Below, piece by piece: positions 1 through 9,228 of a stretch of DNA of 64,000 nt. Position 1 is the stretch's first letter; each line of letters opens with the position of its first letter. Both the position numbers and the translations under genes were made by a program. Origin of the DNA: Sphingomonas kyeonggiensis (GTDB taxonomy: Bacteria; Pseudomonadota; Alphaproteobacteria; Sphingomonadales; Sphingomonadaceae). The notes below the pieces were generated by a model. It saw nothing but the letters and a program-made list of their open reading frames with translations. It made no database searches and was not told the origin of the DNA. The stretch lies in assembly GCF_014204495.1 (NCBI RefSeq), contig NZ_JACHLN010000002.1:1178001-1242000 (forward strand), given 5' to 3'.

Positions 1-1
1 C

Positions 2-1341
<1,340 letters not shown>

Positions 1342-1345
<4 letters not shown>

Positions 1346-1791
1346 GGATCCTCGTCGACGCCGACGCCTGCCCGGTGAAGGACGAGGTCTATAAGGTCGC
1401 CTGGCGCCATGCGGTGCCGGTGGTGATCGTGAGCAATTCGTGGCTGCGCGTGCCCCAGCATCCGCTGGTCAGCCGCCAGGTGGTCAGCGACGGCTTCGAC
1501 GCCGCCGATGACTGGATCGCGGAAGCCGCGGATGCGCGGTCGGTGGTGATCACCTCCGATATCCTGCTCGCGGATCGCGCCTTGAAGGCAGGCGCGAAGG
1601 TGCTGGCGCCCAACGGCCGGCCCTTCACGGCGAACTCGATCGGCGCGGCGATAGCCACCCGCGCGATCATGGCGGACCTGCGTGCGGGCGGCGATCAGGT
1701 CGGAGGTTCGAATCCCTTCTCTAGCGCGGACCGCTCGAATTTTTTGCAGGCGCTGGACCGTGAGCTGGTCGCGTTGAAGCGACTTACCTAA
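1342..1791 (+). CDS. UPF0178 (YaiI/YqxD, DUF188) family protein
   Basis: A 149-residue protein starting at a GTG that overlaps the helicase stop (GTGA). It opens with RILVDADACPVKDEVYKVA, the hallmark of the YaiI/YqxD family, and ends with the family's conserved region SNPFSSADRSNFLQALDREL. The fold is thought to be PIN/NYN-like with acidic residues near the start (DADACP), which suggests a nuclease, but no reaction is established for the family. Length is normal for the family. It is probably co-transcribed with the helicase; whether the two work together is unknown. Confidence 0.9.
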
Positions 1792-1838
1792 TCTTAGGAG
1801 ACGTGCAGGCATAGTTCCGCATCGGGGATGAGGGACCT

Positions 1839-4301
1839 ATGCTGAAACTACCGCTGATCGCTCCACAGCCGCCAAGGCTGAGTGAAATGGCCGAAGAGCT
1901 GCGCGCGCTTGAGGCAAGCGGCTATTTCAGCAACGGCGGCCCCATCGTCCGCGATTTCGAGCGCCGGGCCGTGGCCCAGCTCTTCGGCGGCGAAGGCCTG
2001 GCACTGGCAGTGTCGAACGCAACCCTGGGCCTGTTGCTGGCGATCCGCGAAGCCAAGGCCGGCAGATCCGGCCGCTACGCCCTGGTCCCGGCCTTCACCT
2101 TCGCCGCCACGGCGCATGCGGCGATCTGGGCAGGGCTCACTCCGATCCTGGTCGACAGCGATCCGCATGACTGGGCCGCCTCGGCGGAAGCAATCGAAGC
2201 CCAGCTCGCCCGCCACGGCGACGAAGTGGCGGTGGTCGTCCCCTATGACACCTTCGGCACCGGCATCGATCTGGGCTATTACGAGGCCCTGTCCGAACGC
2301 CACAATGTCGGCGTGGTGATCGACGCCGCCGCCTCGTTGGGCAGCCTCGACTGCGCCGGCCGCGGCTTCGGCACCGGCAGCCGCCTCACCTGCATCTTCT
2401 CGATGCACGCCACCAAGACCTTCGCCACGGCGGAAGGCGGGCTGATCTACAGCGCCGATCCGGACCGCATCCAGATCCTGCGCCGCATGCAGAATTTCGG
2501 CTTCGGCGCCCCGCGCACCGCGACGCAGGAAGGCATCAACGCCAAGCTTCCCGAGCTGCTCGGCCTGATGGCCCGCGCCAAGCTGAGCGAGATCGATGCC
2601 GTGGCCGAGCACCGCGCCGCGCTCGACCGCGCCTATCGCGAGCAACTCGGCGACACGGTCACCTTCCAGCGCGGCAACGCCCGCAGGCAAGTCGCGCAGT
2701 TCATGCCGATGCTGCTCCCAGCGGGCACGGACCGCGCCGCGGTCATGGCCAGCCTGGCCGAACAGGGTATCGGCTCCGGCCATTATTTCAGCCCGCACAT
2801 CGGCCAGCAGCCCTATTTCCGCGAAGCCTGCATCACCGGACCGACTCCGGTCGCCGACGATCTCTCCGCCCGCATGCTCTCGCTCCCGGTCACCGACCGG
2901 ATGAGCGAAAGCGACGTCGCCACCATCTGCGACGCACTGCATGCCGCGCTGCGCAAGCCGCGCATCGTCGTGCCGTCCGCACCCGAGCCCATCCTCAACA
3001 CCGTACTTGTCGGCGGCGGCCCGGCAGGCATCGCCTTCCTCATCTCGGCCAGCAAGAAGGGCAAATTGCGCGAGCTTGGCGCGGGCCTCGCCCTGGTCGA
3101 GCGCGGCGATTGTCTCGGCGCCGGCGAGCTGCCGGGTTATGCCATCACGTCGGACAGCACCGCCGAGACCTTCCTCAGCGCGGTAAAGGACAATCCCGAG
3201 CCCGGCATCGCCGCGCTGATCGACCACCCAGCTGCCCGCGAGATCGCCGCCTATATCGGCAAGCTCGGCGTGCCGCTGCACCGCACCGGCCCATTCCTCG
3301 AGGCGATGGGCCAGCGCGTCGGCGCCGTCGTGACGGAAGCAGGCGGCCAGATGCTGACCGGCCATGAGGTCATCGACAGCCGCCGCTCCGCCACCGGCCT
3401 GTGGCACACCCGGATTCGCAATCGTGCCACCGGCGCCGAACGCGAACTGCTGTCCGAGAACATCGTCATCGCCACCGGTGGCTACCAATCCGCCAGCGAC
3501 ATCGCCGCGGCACCCGTCGCCGGCACGCCGCTCGGCGAGCTGGTCGGCGAGCGGCTGATGCTGTGCGACGACATGCTGCGTACCGGCGGCATGGACCGGC
3601 TGCGCACCCGCATCGCCGGCAAGCGCGCGCCCAGGATCGCGATCATCGGCGCCTCCACCTCGGCCATCGCCTCCGCCGTACTGCTGCTCAAGTCGGACAT
3701 CGCGTTTGGCGCGGAGAGCCTGAGCCTGCTCCACCGGGAGGACCTGCGCCCCTGGTACCCCTCGGCCGAGGCTGCCCGCGAAGACGGTTTCACCGCTTTC
3801 GGCCCGGACGACATCTGTTCGCTTTCCGGCTTCGTCTATCGCCTTGCCGGCTTCCGGCTTGAGGCGCGCGAGCTGGTCCTGCGCATGCTCCGCATCGGCG
3901 GGCGCACGCCCGATCCGCGCGTTCGGCTGCAGCAGCTCAGCGGTCCCGATCCCGAGACCAGCCGCATCCTCGCCGAGGCAGACGTCGTCGTCGCCGCGCT
4001 CGGCTATCGTCCCCACGCGCTGCCGTTGCTCGATGCCGAGGGCCAGCGCATTGCGCTCAGCGCCCACGCCCCGGGCCGGCCGCGCCTCGCCGACCAGCTC
4101 TGCCGCGTCACCGATGCCGAGGGCCAGCCGATCCCCGGCGCCTATGGCATCGGCCTCGCCGCCGGCTTCGTGCCCGAAGGGCGCCTCGGCGGCGAACGTA
4201 GCTTCAAGGGCAAGGCCAATGGCCTGTGGCAGTGGCAGAACGATGTCGGCCAGCTGATCGTCGACCAGCTGCTTGGGCAGAGCGTGAGCCTCGCCGCGTG
4301 A
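1839..4301 (+). CDS. Fusion: DegT-type aminotransferase + FAD/NAD(P)-dependent monooxygenase-like domain
   Basis: An 820-residue two-domain protein. Residues 1 to about 375 are a DegT/DnrJ/EryC1 PLP-dependent aminotransferase: the PLP-binding lysine is K193 in SMHATKTFATAEGG, and a typical substrate loop GHYFSPHIGQQ lies near residue 315. Residues about 385-820 form a flavoprotein with an N-terminal FAD motif VLVGGGPAGIA (near 390) and a second dinucleotide motif RIAIIGASTSAIAS (near 600), most like the SidA/HpyO group of N-hydroxylating or related monooxygenases. DegT enzymes usually transaminate keto-sugars and the second domain class oxidises amines, so one chain could form and oxidise an amino sugar (inference). 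ATG follows a GAGGGA ribosome site. The GTG of the downstream glycosyltransferase overlaps this stop. Both domains are confidently recognised; the substrate is unknown. Confidence 0.8.
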   Translation: MLKLPLIAPQPPRLSEMAEELRALEASGYFSNGGPIVRDFERRAVAQLFGGEGLALAVSNATLGLLLAIREAKAGRSGRYALVPAFTFAATAHAAIWAGLTPILVDSDPHDWAASAEAIEAQLARHGDEVAVVVPYDTFGTGIDLGYYEALSERHNVGVVIDAAASLGSLDCAGRGFGTGSRLTCIFSMHATKTFATAEGGLIYSADPDRIQILRRMQNFGFGAPRTATQEGINAKLPELLGLMARAKLSEIDAVAEHRAALDRAYREQLGDTVTFQRGNARRQVAQFMPMLLPAGTDRAAVMASLAEQGIGSGHYFSPHIGQQPYFREACITGPTPVADDLSARMLSLPVTDRMSESDVATICDALHAALRKPRIVVPSAPEPILNTVLVGGGPAGIAFLISASKKGKLRELGAGLALVERGDCLGAGELPGYAITSDSTAETFLSAVKDNPEPGIAALIDHPAAREIAAYIGKLGVPLHRTGPFLEAMGQRVGAVVTEAGGQMLTGHEVIDSRRSATGLWHTRIRNRATGAERELLSENIVIATGGYQSASDIAAAPVAGTPLGELVGERLMLCDDMLRTGGMDRLRTRIAGKRAPRIAIIGASTSAIASAVLLLKSDIAFGAESLSLLHREDLRPWYPSAEAAREDGFTAFGPDDICSLSGFVYRLAGFRLEARELVLRMLRIGGRTPDPRVRLQQLSGPDPETSRILAEADVVVAALGYRPHALPLLDAEGQRIALSAHAPGRPRLADQLCRVTDAEGQPIPGAYGIGLAAGFVPEGRLGGERSFKGKANGLWQWQNDVGQLIVDQLLGQSVSLAA

Positions 4302-5365
4302 ACGGCCTGCCTGCTCCCACTGTCTCGGTCGTCATGCCCGCCTATAACGGCGCGGCCTGGATCGGCGCGACGATCGACTCCGTCCTCGCCCAGGGCTTCA
4401 GCGACTGGGAGCTGGTGATCGTCGACGATTGCTCGACCGACGACACGCGCGCCCTGCTCGCCACGCTGACCGATCCGCGCATCACCGTGCTCCATGCCGA
4501 GACCAATGGCGGCCCGGTCGTCGCCCGCAATATCGGCTTCGCCGCGGCGCGCGGGCGCTACATCGCGGGGCTCGACCAGGACGATCTTTGCAAGCCCGGC
4601 CGCTTCGCCACGCAAGTCGGCTATCTCGATGCCAATCCCGGGACCGTGCTGGTCGGCACCGCCGCCGAGTTTCTCGAGAACGGCATTGTCAGCCCCTGGC
4701 CAGGCGACCGCCCGCTCACGCCGGCGATGATCGACTGGCTGTTGCTCACCCAGAACCCGCTGGTCTGGTCGACCGTCATGTTCCGCGCGGAGGCGGCACG
4801 GCTGCTCGACCCCTTCGAGCGCCCCCAAGTGCGCTATGCCGAGGACTTCGACCTCTATCACCGGCTCGGCCGCTTCGGGCAGATCGCCCGACTCGACGAT
4901 GCCCAGCTCCTCTATCGCTGCCACCCCGGCGGTGCCTCCAAGCGCTTTGCCGAGATGATGGCGGCCAGCGCCGGCCGAGTGCTGACCGAGCGCTATCTGC
5001 CGGTGTTCGGCGACGAGGCAGCCGCCAATGCCGCGCTGGTGGTCCGCTATTTCATGCAGCGCGACCCCGCACCGGATCTCGAGACGCTGAGCCGCCTGTC
5101 GCGCATCCTGGCAACCCTGCATGCCGACCATGTCGCCCGCACCCCGCTGACCCCGCAGGAGCGGATCGAGGTGGACGGCGAGCATGCCAGGCTGTGGTGG
5201 CTGGTCGCTCGACCGGCGCTCCGCCAGGGCGCGGTGACGATGCGCGAGGCGATGGGCGTGTTGCCGGAGAGTGTGCACCTGCCCGCCAATGACCCCGACC
5301 GCCTGATCTCGCCGCTGATCGGCCGGGTGCGGGCGATCGGCCGCGGGTTCGGCGTGGCGCTCTGA
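4298..5365 (+). CDS. Family 2 glycosyltransferase
   Basis: A 355-residue protein if it starts at the GTG that overlaps the upstream stop (GTGA). An ATG further upstream at 4226 would add 24 low-complexity residues read through the previous gene and is rejected. The N-terminus is a GT-A fold: VSVVMPAYNGAAWI, then IVDDCSTDDT, then the metal-binding aspartates in GLDQDD. It transfers an activated sugar to an acceptor, probably in the cytoplasm, since no membrane segment is seen. Translational coupling to the aminotransferase/monooxygenase fusion suggests it attaches or builds on the sugar which that enzyme modifies (inference). The gene ends convergently with the ROK kinase. Confidence 0.88.
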   Translation: MNGLPAPTVSVVMPAYNGAAWIGATIDSVLAQGFSDWELVIVDDCSTDDTRALLATLTDPRITVLHAETNGGPVVARNIGFAAARGRYIAGLDQDDLCKPGRFATQVGYLDANPGTVLVGTAAEFLENGIVSPWPGDRPLTPAMIDWLLLTQNPLVWSTVMFRAEAARLLDPFERPQVRYAEDFDLYHRLGRFGQIARLDDAQLLYRCHPGGASKRFAEMMAASAGRVLTERYLPVFGDEAAANAALVVRYFMQRDPAPDLETLSRLSRILATLHADHVARTPLTPQERIEVDGEHARLWWLVARPALRQGAVTMREAMGVLPESVHLPANDPDRLISPLIGRVRAIGRGFGVAL

Positions 5366-5447
5366 GATCGAAAGTACACGAAGTACAGGCTCAGAACGGC
5401 TATCGATGGGAGCTTGCGGGCGGCCGCCGAAGACCGCCCCGGCCCGC

Positions 5448-6428
5448 TCAACTGGCAGGAGCTGCCTTGGAAAGCGCGAGGTCGGCGACGGCGATGGCGC
5501 CAAGCGGCCCCGCCTTGTCGCCCAGCGCAGGTGCCACGATGTACGGCCCGTCGTCCGGCAACGTCATATAGCCGTTGAGGCTCGCACGGAGCGCCGCTTC
5601 GATCCGGCCGAGCAAATGCGACTGACCGGTCACCACGCCGCCGCCGATCGCAATGCGATGCGGCGCGGTGGAAGAGACGATCGCATGGCACATCATTGCC
5701 AGCGTATGGGCGATCGGCGCCCAGACGGGATCGTCCTCCGCCACTTCGCCGACCGATCGACCGCCCAGGCGCAGCTTCAGCGCCGAGCCCGAGGCCAGCC
5801 CCTCCACGCAATCGTCGTGGAAGCTGCAGAAGCTCGGCAGGTCGTCGCCGGGCAGGCGCGGCACCCGGATATGGCCAAGCTCGCTATGCGCGAAGCCGCG
5901 CGTCGGCAGGCCGTGCACGACGAGGCCGACCCCCACGCCGGTGCCCACGGTCACATAGGCGAAGTCATCCATCCCCTGCGCGGAGCCCCAGGCCATCTCG
6001 GCGAGCGCCGCACCGTTCACATCGGTATCGAACCCGACGGGCACATCGAAGGGCGCCGACAGGATGCCGAGCACGTCGGTGCCCGGCCATGCCGCCTTGG
6101 TCGTCGCCAGGATCTGGCCATGGGTGGCGGATTGCGGATTGATGTCGATCGGGCCGAAAGAGGCGATGCCGAGCGCGGCAAAGCCGTGCGCCGCATCCCA
6201 TTCGCGCAGGATCGCGAGGATCGCCGGCAGTGTCTCCTCCGGCCGGGTGGTCGGCACGGTGCGCTGGTCGCGAATGTCGTCCGGACCGCTCGCCAGCGTG
6301 CAGACGCACTTGGTTCCGCCTAGCTCGATTCCGGCCCGAAGCGTCGACTTTCCATCGGGAATCGTCACGCCGAGAGCGTCCACGCTGCTGCGCACGGACC
6401 AGATAGCGACTGCATTCCCCTCTCCCAT
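5448..6428 (-). CDS. ROK-family sugar kinase (fructokinase/mannokinase-like)
   Basis: A ROK kinase with the ATP phosphate loop GIELGGTK near residue 35, the glycine-rich motif VGTGVGVGLVVHG, and the ROK zinc site SELGHIRV followed by FCSFHDDC. The reaction is ATP-dependent phosphorylation of a hexose at C6; the zinc-binding subgroup includes fructokinases and mannofructokinases. In this locus mannose released by the GH92 and GH125 enzymes is the likely substrate (inference). The start is uncertain: ATG at 6428 gives about 30 extra residues before the conserved core, whereas a GTG at 6368 would start close to the family norm. The gene is divergent from the MFS porter across a 99-base promoter region. 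Confidence 0.87.
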   Translation of the reverse strand: MGEGNAVAIWSVRSSVDALGVTIPDGKSTLRAGIELGGTKCVCTLASGPDDIRDQRTVPTTRPEETLPAILAILREWDAAHGFAALGIASFGPIDINPQSATHGQILATTKAAWPGTDVLGILSAPFDVPVGFDTDVNGAALAEMAWGSAQGMDDFAYVTVGTGVGVGLVVHGLPTRGFAHSELGHIRVPRLPGDDLPSFCSFHDDCVEGLASGSALKLRLGGRSVGEVAEDDPVWAPIAHTLAMMCHAIVSSTAPHRIAIGGGVVTGQSHLLGRIEAALRASLNGYMTLPDDGPYIVAPALGDKAGPLGAIAVADLALSKAAPAS

Positions 6429-6441
6429 CAATAACTTGGCA

Positions 6442-6453
6442 CGTATCTATACG
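6442..6453. promoter_or_regulatory. Inverted repeat CGTAT-CT-ATACG in divergent promoter
   Basis: A perfect 5-bp inverted repeat with a 2-base centre, just upstream of the ROK kinase start and facing the sugar porter. It is followed by an A/T-rich stretch (6480-6507) that could hold the porter promoter, and a GGAGAGGGG ribosome site precedes the porter ATG. It may bind the ROK regulator encoded two genes on; this is inferred from position only. Confidence 0.35.
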
Positions 6454-6527
6454 AGTCTCTTGTCACGCGCTTCCGCTGCATTAATATTTCAAATTAGATA
6501 ATTCAATGATCCGGAGAGGGGTCTGCG

Positions 6528-7853
6528 ATGGATAAGGGAGCGAGCACGCTCAATCGATCGGCCGTGGGCGCCGCCAGCCTGGGCGGCCTGTTGTTCGGTT
6601 TCGACACGGCGGTGATCGCCGGCGTAACCGACGCCTTGCGGCACAGTTTCCATTTGAGCCCGGCGCAACTGGGCGCGGCCGTGTCCGCCGCACTGGTCGG
6701 CACCCTGGTCGGCGCGCTGGGCGCGGGACCGCCGGGCGACCGCTTCGGCAGCCGCACGATGCTCTACTGGATCGCCGGCGCCTATATCCTCTCGGCCATC
6801 GGTTCGGCGGCGGCGGACGGCCTGGCGATGCTCGTCGCCTTCCGGTTCATCGGCGGGCTCGCGATCGGTGGCTCCTCGGTGCTGGCGCCGGTCTATATCG
6901 CCGAGGTCAGCCCGGCCGAGCGGCGCGGGGCACTGGTCGGCCTGTTCCAGCTCAGCATCGTGATCGGCATCCTCGCCGCCTATGTGAGCAACTTCCTGAT
7001 CGCCCGCGCGATCGACGGCGAGCTGGCCTGGCGCGTGAAGCTGGCGGTGGCGGCGGCGCCGGCCCTGCTCTTCCTGCTGCTGCTCCTGCGAATCCCGCAC
7101 AGCCCGCGCTGGCTAGCGCAGCGCGGCCGCCTCGCCGAGGCCGGCAACGCGATCCGCACGCTGCGGATGGGCGATCCCGAAACGCTGCTCACCCAGTTCA
7201 GCGCGGCGTCCGTGCCGGGCAGCGCCGCCCGGCTTAGCTGGACGCTCCACCGCCGCCCGATCCTGCTCGCATTCGCGCTGGCGCTGTTCAACCAGCTCTC
7301 GGGCATCAATGCGATCCTCTATTATCTGGGCGACATCTTCGCCGCCGCCGGGTTCAGCGCGGTATCGGCGGACCTGCAGGCGGTGGCGATCGGCGTCGCC
7401 AACCTGCTCGCCACCCTGCTCGGCCTGGCGGTGATCGATCAGGTCGGCCGCAAGCTTCTCCTGCTGATCGGCGCGATCGGCACCGCGCTGGCGCTCGCCG
7501 CCGTCGCGACGATCTACACACTGGGCCAAGGGCAGATGTTCCTGCTGCCCGCGCTGATCGCCTTCATCCTGTTCTTCGCGGTCTCGCAGGGCGCGGTGAT
7601 CTGGGTCTATCTGTCGGAGATATTCCCCACCGCGGTGCGCGCCCGCGGCCAGGCGATCGGCAGCGCGACCCATTGGGGAATGAATGCGCTTCTCGCTTTC
7701 GGCTTCCCGATCGTCGCGCAATATACGCAGGCCTTGCCTTTCTGGCTGTTCGCCGGTGCAATGCTGGTGCAGTTTGTCATAGTATGGCGATACTTCCCTG
7801 AAACGCGCGGCATTTCGCTCGAGCGGCTGGAAGGAACGCTCGAAGGGAAATGA
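6528..7853 (+). CDS. MFS sugar porter (SP family), proton-coupled monosaccharide importer
   Basis: A 441-residue, 12-helix inner-membrane carrier. It shows the sugar-porter signatures in order: GDRFGSR after TM2, PVYIAEVSPAERRGALVG between TM4 and TM5, NQLSGINAILYY in TM7, YLSEIFPTAVRARGQAIG in the C-half, and PETRGISLE after TM12. Members of this family import hexoses or pentoses with a proton. It begins 11 bases after a GGAGAGGGG ribosome site. Its stop overlaps the start of the ROK regulator (ATGA), so carrier and repressor are co-expressed. The divergent kinase would phosphorylate the imported sugar. Mannose is the most likely substrate from context; the family call is firm. Confidence 0.92.
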   Translation: MDKGASTLNRSAVGAASLGGLLFGFDTAVIAGVTDALRHSFHLSPAQLGAAVSAALVGTLVGALGAGPPGDRFGSRTMLYWIAGAYILSAIGSAAADGLAMLVAFRFIGGLAIGGSSVLAPVYIAEVSPAERRGALVGLFQLSIVIGILAAYVSNFLIARAIDGELAWRVKLAVAAAPALLFLLLLLRIPHSPRWLAQRGRLAEAGNAIRTLRMGDPETLLTQFSAASVPGSAARLSWTLHRRPILLAFALALFNQLSGINAILYYLGDIFAAAGFSAVSADLQAVAIGVANLLATLLGLAVIDQVGRKLLLLIGAIGTALALAAVATIYTLGQGQMFLLPALIAFILFFAVSQGAVIWVYLSEIFPTAVRARGQAIGSATHWGMNALLAFGFPIVAQYTQALPFWLFAGAMLVQFVIVWRYFPETRGISLERLEGTLEGK

Positions 7854-9103
7854 GGGCACGTGATGGAGATGAGCTTGGCATGACGAGCAGTGCCCGCCGC
7901 GCCAGGCCGCGCCTTTCCGGTACTAATCTCGAACGTGCCGCCGATCACAACCAGCGCGTGACGCTGCACGCGATCCGCGTGCTCGGGCCGCTGACCCGCG
8001 TCGAGCTGGCACGGATCACCGGGCTCACCGGCCCGGCGATCGCCAACATCACCAAGCGCCTGCTCCAGGACGGGTTGATCGAGGAAGCCGGCCAGCGCCG
8101 TGGCGGCCGCGGCCAGCCACCGACCGCGCTGATCGTGAAGCGCGACGCCTGCTATTCGATCGGGGTCAATATCGACCGCGACCATATCACTATCGTGCTG
8201 GTCGACTTCTCGGGCGAGACGCTGATGCGCACCACCGAGGATGTCGATTTCGCCCTGCCCGGCCAGGTCCGCGCGCTCTATCGCCGTTCGATCAAGAACA
8301 TGCTGCGCCGGGCGGATGTCGACGTGGCCAAGGTGGTCGGGCTGGGCGTGGCGATGCCCGACGATCTTGGGCTGGTCGACCTGCCGGGCCGCCCGGCCAA
8401 CTATGCCGATTGGGAACAGACGGACATCGCCGCGCTGTTCGACGAGCCGTTCAACCTGCCGGTGTTCGTCGAGAACGACGCCGCGGCCGCCGCGATGGGC
8501 GAGATGCAGCTTGGCCACGGCCAGAGCAACAACAGCTTCTTCTACATCCTGCTGTCCTCGGGCCTGGGCGGCGGCCTGGTGATCGACGGCACCTATATCC
8601 GCGGCGCGGACGGGCGCAGCGGCGAGCTGGGCTTCATGCGCGCGCAGGGCGAGACCGGCGAGCAGATCCAGAGCCTGGTGTCGCTCTCCGGCCTGACCCG
8701 CAGCCTCGAGGCGGCGGGCCACAGCCTGGCCGACGCCCGCAGCCGGACGCCCGAGGCATCGGTGCAGCACTGCATCGCCGACTGGACCGAGCGCGCGGCG
8801 CATCAGCTGACGGTGCCGCTCGACGCGGTGAACTGCCTGATCAACCCCGCGGTCGTGTTGCTCGGCGGCCGGCTGCCCACCGCGCAGCTCGATGCGCTGG
8901 CGGCCCGCACCGACGCGCTGATGCGCGAGCGGGCGCCGCAACTGCCGGCCGTGGCGCCGGTCGCCCGCGCCGCTTTGTCGGAAGACGCGCCCGCCGTGGG
9001 TGCCGCGATCCTGCCGTTCAGCCACTTCCTGCTGCCCAAGCCGGGCGCGCTGTGGAAGGCGCAAGGCAGCGCCGATGCGGAGATGGACGGAATCGACGCC
9101 TAA
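7850..9103 (+). CDS. ROK-family transcriptional repressor (NagC/XylR type)
   Basis: A 417-residue ROK regulator. The N-terminal winged helix-turn-helix (about residues 35-95) reads TLHAIRVLGPLTRVELARITGLTGPAIANI, here split by positions; the C-terminal ROK domain has the sugar-binding glycine motif SSGLGGGLVIDG and the ENDAAAAAMGE segment. The ROK phosphate loop is degenerate compared with the kinases. ATG at 7850 overlaps the porter stop; a second in-frame ATG at 7880 would remove ten residues. Family members respond to free or phosphorylated sugars and bind A/T-rich palindromes, which makes it the best local candidate to control the porter/kinase pair and the mannosidase genes (inference). 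Confidence 0.88.
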   Translation: MRARDGDELGMTSSARRARPRLSGTNLERAADHNQRVTLHAIRVLGPLTRVELARITGLTGPAIANITKRLLQDGLIEEAGQRRGGRGQPPTALIVKRDACYSIGVNIDRDHITIVLVDFSGETLMRTTEDVDFALPGQVRALYRRSIKNMLRRADVDVAKVVGLGVAMPDDLGLVDLPGRPANYADWEQTDIAALFDEPFNLPVFVENDAAAAAMGEMQLGHGQSNNSFFYILLSSGLGGGLVIDGTYIRGADGRSGELGFMRAQGETGEQIQSLVSLSGLTRSLEAAGHSLADARSRTPEASVQHCIADWTERAAHQLTVPLDAVNCLINPAVVLLGGRLPTAQLDALAARTDALMRERAPQLPAVAPVARAALSEDAPAVGAAILPFSHFLLPKPGALWKAQGSADAEMDGIDA

Positions 9104-9139
9104 TCTGGCCGCCGTCCAGGTGCAGCGGCTGGTTTAGCC

Positions 9140-9219
9140 GTTCCCCGGCGAAAGCCGGGGCCCAGGGTTTCTCTGCCGTATCGCTTTGTTACCCTGGGCC
9201 CCGGCTTTCGCCGGGGAAC
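9140..9219. repeat. Perfect 29-bp inverted repeat made of two REP-like hairpins
   Basis: Bases 9140-9168 and 9191-9219 are exact reverse complements separated by 22 bases. Each arm itself contains CCCCGGC-GAAA-GCCGGGG, a hairpin with a GAAA loop. It lies between convergent genes (ROK regulator and GH92) and can act as a bidirectional terminator. The arrangement of two head-to-head REP units resembles a REPIN. A single copy of the same core occurs at 62072-62091. Confidence 0.8.
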
Positions 9220-9228
9220 CGAGATGCC

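Noticed and set aside
1705..1715. GGTTCGAATCC, identical to a tRNA T-loop
   Set aside because: It encodes a conserved segment of the UPF0178 protein (GGSNPF), and no acceptor, D or anticodon stems are found around it.
4226..4297. Upstream ATG start for the glycosyltransferase
   Set aside because: It would overlap the fusion gene by 76 bases and add residues without family support, whereas the GTGA overlap at 4298 matches the local pattern.
5366..5447. Possible hairpin GGGCGG / CCGCCC between GT2 and ROK kinase
   Set aside because: The stem is only 6 bp in a very GC-rich stretch and has no T-run; not distinguishable from chance.
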